Shown here: piece by piece, positions 60,816 through 64,000 of the stretch | Layout: each line of letters starts with the position of its first letter | Position numbering within the stretch: the first letter of the stretch is position 1 | Assembly (NCBI GenBank): GCA_902782465.1 | Contig: CACZNH010000001.1 | Location: forward strand, 186,001-250,000 | Length of the DNA: 64,000 nt | Direction of reading: 5' to 3' | Source of the DNA: an uncultured Bacteroidales bacterium | Lineage (GTDB): Bacteria; Bacteroidota; Bacteroidia; Bacteroidales; Muribaculaceae | Made by a program: the position numbers and the translations under genes | The notes under the pieces: generated by a model | What the model saw: the letters and a program-made list of their open reading frames with translations, nothing else | What the model was told of the DNA's origin: nothing | Databases searched by the model: none

Positions 60816-62135
60816 ATGAAAAAGTTCATCACATACATTACCATTCTGGCATTTGCCGTCATGACGGTGAGCGCCCAAACGCCGCACAAGCAGGTCATCA
60901 GCAACTTTGACCGCTCGGCCAGTAACCACTATGCCTACCCCTACGGCACCGACGTGAAGGTGCCCGTGTTGACGGCAGCACCAGCGGGTTATGAGCCTTT
61001 CTATATCGACCACTACGGCCGCCACGGCAGCCGCTGGCTGACCAATGCCAAGTATTATGAACGCCCCTGCAAGGAACTTGCCAAGGCCAAAGAGGCGGGT
61101 ATGCTCAACCTGCAAGGCGAACTGTTGCGCCGCCAACTGAGCATGGTGTATGAGACCTCCAAGCAGCGTGCCGGTGACCTGAGCGACGAGGGCGCCCTGC
61201 AGCATCAGGAAATCGCCCAGCGCATGTTTGATAACTTCCCCGAGGTGTTTGCCGGCGATGCCCGCGTGGATGCCCGCTCAACCGTCATCATCCGCTGCAT
61301 CCTGTCGATGCAGAACGAGACAATGCGCCTGCGCTCGCTCAACCCTGACCTGCGCATCACCACAGACGCCAGCTACCACGACATGTACTACATGGGGTGG
61401 GGCTACGGCGAGGACACCCTGGCCAACGACCTGCGCAAGAGCGTGGACCCGATTTCCAACGGGATGTATGACAAGCACCTGAATCCCCAGCGCTTCATTG
61501 CCCAACTGGTGAACGACACCGCATGGGCTGCTGCCAACCTGAACGGACGTCAACTGATGCGTGACGTGTTCGACGTGGCTGGCTCGCTGCAGGGACACCA
61601 GTTCTTTGACGACGTTAACCTGTACCACTACTTCAGCAACAACGAGATTTTTGAGCTGTGGCGCCTCAAGAACATCTACTGGTACATCCATTGGGCCAAT
61701 GCGCCCCAGAACGGCAACCGCATGCCCTTTATCGAGCGCGCCCTGCTGCGCGACATGATTGAGAAGGCCGACGAGGCCATCGCCACGGGCGAACGCGGCG
61801 CCTCGCTGCGCTTTGGCCACGAGACCTGTGTGCTGCCGCTGGCCTGCCTCATGGAGCTCGACAGCGTCAACTACAGTTGTGAGAACCTTGACGAACTGCA
61901 TGAGCATTGGCAGGACTACAATACCATCCCCAAGGCCTGCAACATTCAGATGGTCTTCTACCGCCCCATCGGCTCAACTGGCAACAATCCCGACGACATT
62001 CTGGTCAAGGTCCTGCTCAACGAACACGAGGCACTGCTGCCAGTCACCCCCGCCCAGGGACCCTACTACCGCTGGAGCGATCTGCGCCGCTACTACGACA
62101 AGAAACTCCAGACCGTCATCGACTGGAGGGTTTGA
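60816..62135 (+). CDS. Secreted histidine phosphatase (Minpp/phytase-like), second copy
   Basis: The 439-residue product has a signal peptide (about 1-22, VSA-QT). It has DHYGRHGSRWLTN at about 65, DARSTVIIRCILSMQNE, and RFGHETCVLPLACL near 333, aligned with its upstream neighbour throughout. The two proteins are clearly paralogous but diverged, so the duplication is not recent and may reflect different substrates or cleavage positions. A strong terminator follows. Confidence 0.88.
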   Translation: MKKFITYITILAFAVMTVSAQTPHKQVISNFDRSASNHYAYPYGTDVKVPVLTAAPAGYEPFYIDHYGRHGSRWLTNAKYYERPCKELAKAKEAGMLNLQGELLRRQLSMVYETSKQRAGDLSDEGALQHQEIAQRMFDNFPEVFAGDARVDARSTVIIRCILSMQNETMRLRSLNPDLRITTDASYHDMYYMGWGYGEDTLANDLRKSVDPISNGMYDKHLNPQRFIAQLVNDTAWAAANLNGRQLMRDVFDVAGSLQGHQFFDDVNLYHYFSNNEIFELWRLKNIYWYIHWANAPQNGNRMPFIERALLRDMIEKADEAIATGERGASLRFGHETCVLPLACLMELDSVNYSCENLDELHEHWQDYNTIPKACNIQMVFYRPIGSTGNNPDDILVKVLLNEHEALLPVTPAQGPYYRWSDLRRYYDKKLQTVIDWRV

Positions 62136-62136
62136 T

Positions 62137-62170
62137 AAAAAAAGGTGCCGCGATTGCGGCATCTTTTTTT
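62137..62170 (+). terminator. Intrinsic terminator after phosphatase pair
   Basis: AAAAAAAGGTGCCGC-GATT-GCGGCATCTTTTTTT is a near-perfect hairpin with A and T tracts on both sides. It would end transcription from the plus strand and also from the convergent GT4 gene. Confidence 0.85.
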
Positions 62171-62205
62171 GATTAGTGATTAGTGGTTAGTGATTAGTGA
62201 TCGGT
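62171..62205. repeat. 7-bp word array (GATTAGT)
   Basis: GATTAGT, GATTAGT, GGTTAGT, GATTAGT, GATCGGT. The array overlaps the stop and last codons (LTDH) of the GT4 gene. Confidence 0.75.
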
Positions 62206-63453
62206 GAGGGCGAGCTGGTAGATGGCCTGGTAGCGGCGGGCGGCGGCCTGTTCGCTGTAGGTAGCGACGGCGGCTGCGCGGGCTGCAGCACTCAAGGCGG
62301 GCTGGCGCTGCTCGTCAAGGCACCAGGCGATGCCTTGGGCGAAGTCGATGCTGTCGCAGTAGTCGGCCACATAGCCGTCCTGGCGGTGCGTAATCATCTC
62401 GGGGATGCCGCCCACGTTGAAGCCCACGCAGGGCACGCCGCACGACATCGCCTCGACGATGGTGTTGGGCAGGTTGTCCTGCAGCGAGGGCGTGACAAAC
62501 AGGTCGGCGGCATTATACAGTTCGGCAATCTCTTTCTCGTTATTCAGGTAACCCACAGAATAGACGGGCAACGGCAAGGCCTCCTTGACGCTCTGCGCGT
62601 CACCGCCCAGCACAACGATGCCCAACCTGTCGGGCAGGGTGGGGTGGTGCATCTTGATGTGCTCACAGGCCTCGACCAGAAAGCGGAAACCTTTGCGCTC
62701 GTCGGTGATGCGTTGGGCACCGAACAGCAGCAGCTTCTTGTCCAGAGGCAGGTTGTGGCGACGGCGTGCCTCTTGCTTATCGATGGGCTTGAAGACATCG
62801 GTGTCGATGGCGTTGGGGATATTGGTCACGGTGTGGCCCTGCGTCAGGCGGCTCTGGCGCGCCATGTCGGCCATCCAGCGGCTGCAGCCCACAAAGGTCA
62901 GATTCCGCCCTTGATACATCGCCCGCTTGCGGTCAAACACGCGTTGTGTCACGTCCCACGTGCCGCCGCCCTTGAGCATCGGGCAGTGCTGGCACTGCGT
63001 CTGGTACTTGTCGCAGCCACCCGAGTAGTGGCAGATGCCCGTGAAGTACCACTGGTCGTGCATTGTCACCACGACGGGCTTGCCGCTGGTCAGGATGCGT
63101 TCCAAGTCATTCAGCGACAGGAAACCCTGGTTGACCCAGTGCAGGTGGATGACGTCGGCCCATTGGAACTCGGGCATCGCGGTGATGTCGGTTCCCGCAT
63201 TGGCGATATCGACCTGGAAAATGCCTTGTTTCTTTAATCCGTTGGCAAGCCAGATGACGCCGCGCTCCCACAGGAAATTGGCCTTAAGCCGTAGCGACTG
63301 GGGGATGTTGACCACCTCAGGGGCATCGGTCTTGCGGTCGCGCACCAGCATCCGCGTCTCGACACCATTGTGGTTCAAGGCGTGCATCAGACGGTTGGCG
63401 GCAATCGCCGCGCCCCCCGTCCTCTCGGCAGTATTGACAATCAGTACCCGCAT
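62194..63453 (-). CDS. Family 4 glycosyltransferase
   Basis: The 419-residue product has a GT-B fold: N-terminal TGGAAIAANRLMHALNHNGVE with a Gly-rich loop, WADVIHLHWVNQGFLS, and the C-terminal nucleotide-sugar site LQDNLPNTIVEAMSCGVPCVGFNVGGIPEM near residue 335 with the conserved Glu. A Cys/His cluster (GICHYSGGCDKYQTQCQHCPML) in the middle is typical of one GT4 subgroup in polysaccharide loci. No other polysaccharide gene is visible upstream within the window, so its pathway is unknown. Confidence 0.9.
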   Translation of the reverse strand: MRVLIVNTAERTGGAAIAANRLMHALNHNGVETRMLVRDRKTDAPEVVNIPQSLRLKANFLWERGVIWLANGLKKQGIFQVDIANAGTDITAMPEFQWADVIHLHWVNQGFLSLNDLERILTSGKPVVVTMHDQWYFTGICHYSGGCDKYQTQCQHCPMLKGGGTWDVTQRVFDRKRAMYQGRNLTFVGCSRWMADMARQSRLTQGHTVTNIPNAIDTDVFKPIDKQEARRRHNLPLDKKLLLFGAQRITDERKGFRFLVEACEHIKMHHPTLPDRLGIVVLGGDAQSVKEALPLPVYSVGYLNNEKEIAELYNAADLFVTPSLQDNLPNTIVEAMSCGVPCVGFNVGGIPEMITHRQDGYVADYCDSIDFAQGIAWCLDEQRQPALSAAARAAAVATYSEQAAARRYQAIYQLALTDH

Positions 63454-63472
63454 GATTGATCTACAAAATTAT

Positions 63473-63513
63473 AAAAAGTTACATGGATGTAAGTTACATT
63501 GATGTAACTTTTT
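63473..63513. terminator. Nested hairpin in GT4-upstream gap
   Basis: AAAAAGTTACAT and ATGTAACTTTTT flank a 17-nt loop that itself contains ATGTAA-G-TTACAT. The outer stem with A/T tracts could stop transcription of the ATPase-like gene on the minus strand. Confidence 0.5.
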
Positions 63514-63527
63514 AAGGATAAATGATT

Positions 63528-64000
63528 TTAGTTGTTATACTCTTGATTGAACCACAGTTGGAAAATCGGGTCCACAAATTCAAACCGATGCCCTCGTTGT
63601 TCAATGTAATCCTTGTCTTGCAGGATGCGCTTGTTGCGTGCGATGGTGTTGGCATTGCCCATCGCATATAGCCGTTTGGTCTCGTCAGCAGCAAACTGGT
63701 AGCGGCCATCGTTCACTGCCCGCAGCATGGCTTTTTGGCTGGCTGTGAGCTGTTCAATGTCGTTTTGGAACATCGGCGCGTTGGTGTCAATCAAGCGCTG
63801 TAACGACCGATTGAAGATTTCCTCGGTCACCTCGGTGTCGGTAGCATTCCAAATGAAGAAACTCAACTGTTGCACATACCACGAGTGGCATTTGGTGACG
63901 TCGCAAATGCGTCGGGCAAACTCGGTCGAGATGCTTTTTCCAGTTCTTTCAAAAGCGCTGACGATAAATTCTACCCAATAGCGCTCCTCGATTTTCTTGA
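63528..64000 (-). CDS. C-terminal part of an ATPase-like protein (5' end outside window)
   Basis: The frame is open from the right window edge to a stop at 63528, 157 codons (KKIEERYWVEFIVSAF...WFNQEYNN); there is no internal start before it. The sequence, with a helical winged-helix-like region (LTASQKAMLRAVNDGRYQF) and the end GHRFEFVDPIFQLWF, looks like the C-terminus of AAA/archaeal-type ATPases common in Bacteroidetes. The P-loop would lie beyond the window, so the identification is tentative. Confidence 0.6.
   Translation of the reverse strand, partial: KKIEERYWVEFIVSAFERTGKSISTEFARRICDVTKCHSWYVQQLSFFIWNATDTEVTEEIFNRSLQRLIDTNAPMFQNDIEQLTASQKAMLRAVNDGRYQFAADETKRLYAMGNANTIARNKRILQDKDYIEQRGHRFEFVDPIFQLWFNQEYNN

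Overview
The window looks like a chromosomal segment of a gut-type Bacteroidales bacterium (Prevotellaceae or Muribaculaceae-like). The evidence is a fused murF-alr gene, a GSCFA protein, a Bacteroidetes putative porin, secreted proteins whose C-termini resemble type IX sorting tails, and many -7 boxes of the Bacteroidetes form TAnnTTTG in place of E. coli-type promoters. I see no rRNA, tRNA, CRISPR array, IS transposase or prophage. Most genes are GC-rich; the STAND gene at 3848-7699 is clearly AT-rich and probably acquired.

Layout. Positions 1-11.4 kb (minus strand) hold three DUF6056-like polytopic membrane proteins and two nearly duplicate GtrB-type GT2 glycosyltransferases, interrupted by frr and a 1283-residue DUF4062-NTPase-TPR protein. 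Next come an M16 peptidase, an XRE-S24 (LexA-like) regulator and a 0.9-kb non-coding stretch with hairpins and three 83-bp promoter-bearing tandem repeats that lead into a CotH lipoprotein. Positions 16-20 kb (plus) carry a thioesterase, a thioredoxin-like protein, rubrerythrin and a GH89 NAGLU, whose 3' end overlaps convergent mfd. Positions 20-37 kb (minus) are mostly housekeeping: mfd, ansA, an esterase, tadA, an LRR protein, murF-alr, GSCFA, an aldo/keto reductase, GT2, a shortened ORF6N protein, mtaB and rnr. Positions 37.5-39.9 kb hold two GH25 muramidases. Positions 40-51.4 kb (minus) hold a U32 peptidase-family protein, mutS, a porin, an acyltransferase and sbcCD. Positions 51.4-59.4 kb form a surface-protein island (dockerin protein, Cthe_2159-type beta-helix protein, two Ig-like repeat proteins) bounded by a 275-bp inverted repeat. 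Two Minpp-like histidine phosphatases, a GT4 and the 3' part of an ATPase-like gene close the window.

The most unusual feature is not a gene. Almost every longer intergenic gap from about 11 kb onward contains in-phase tandem 7-bp words (for example TTAGGCN, TTTTCAG, AGGACTA, TTTTAAG, TAACTCC). They are often arranged as opposing arms around a small core, either GGCATCCGCA or AGTAA-N-RTTAC. The same elements run into the 3' ends of several genes, and two lie in frame inside sbcC. I do not recognise this repeat family. Its mechanism and function are unknown to me and are treated as hypotheses below.
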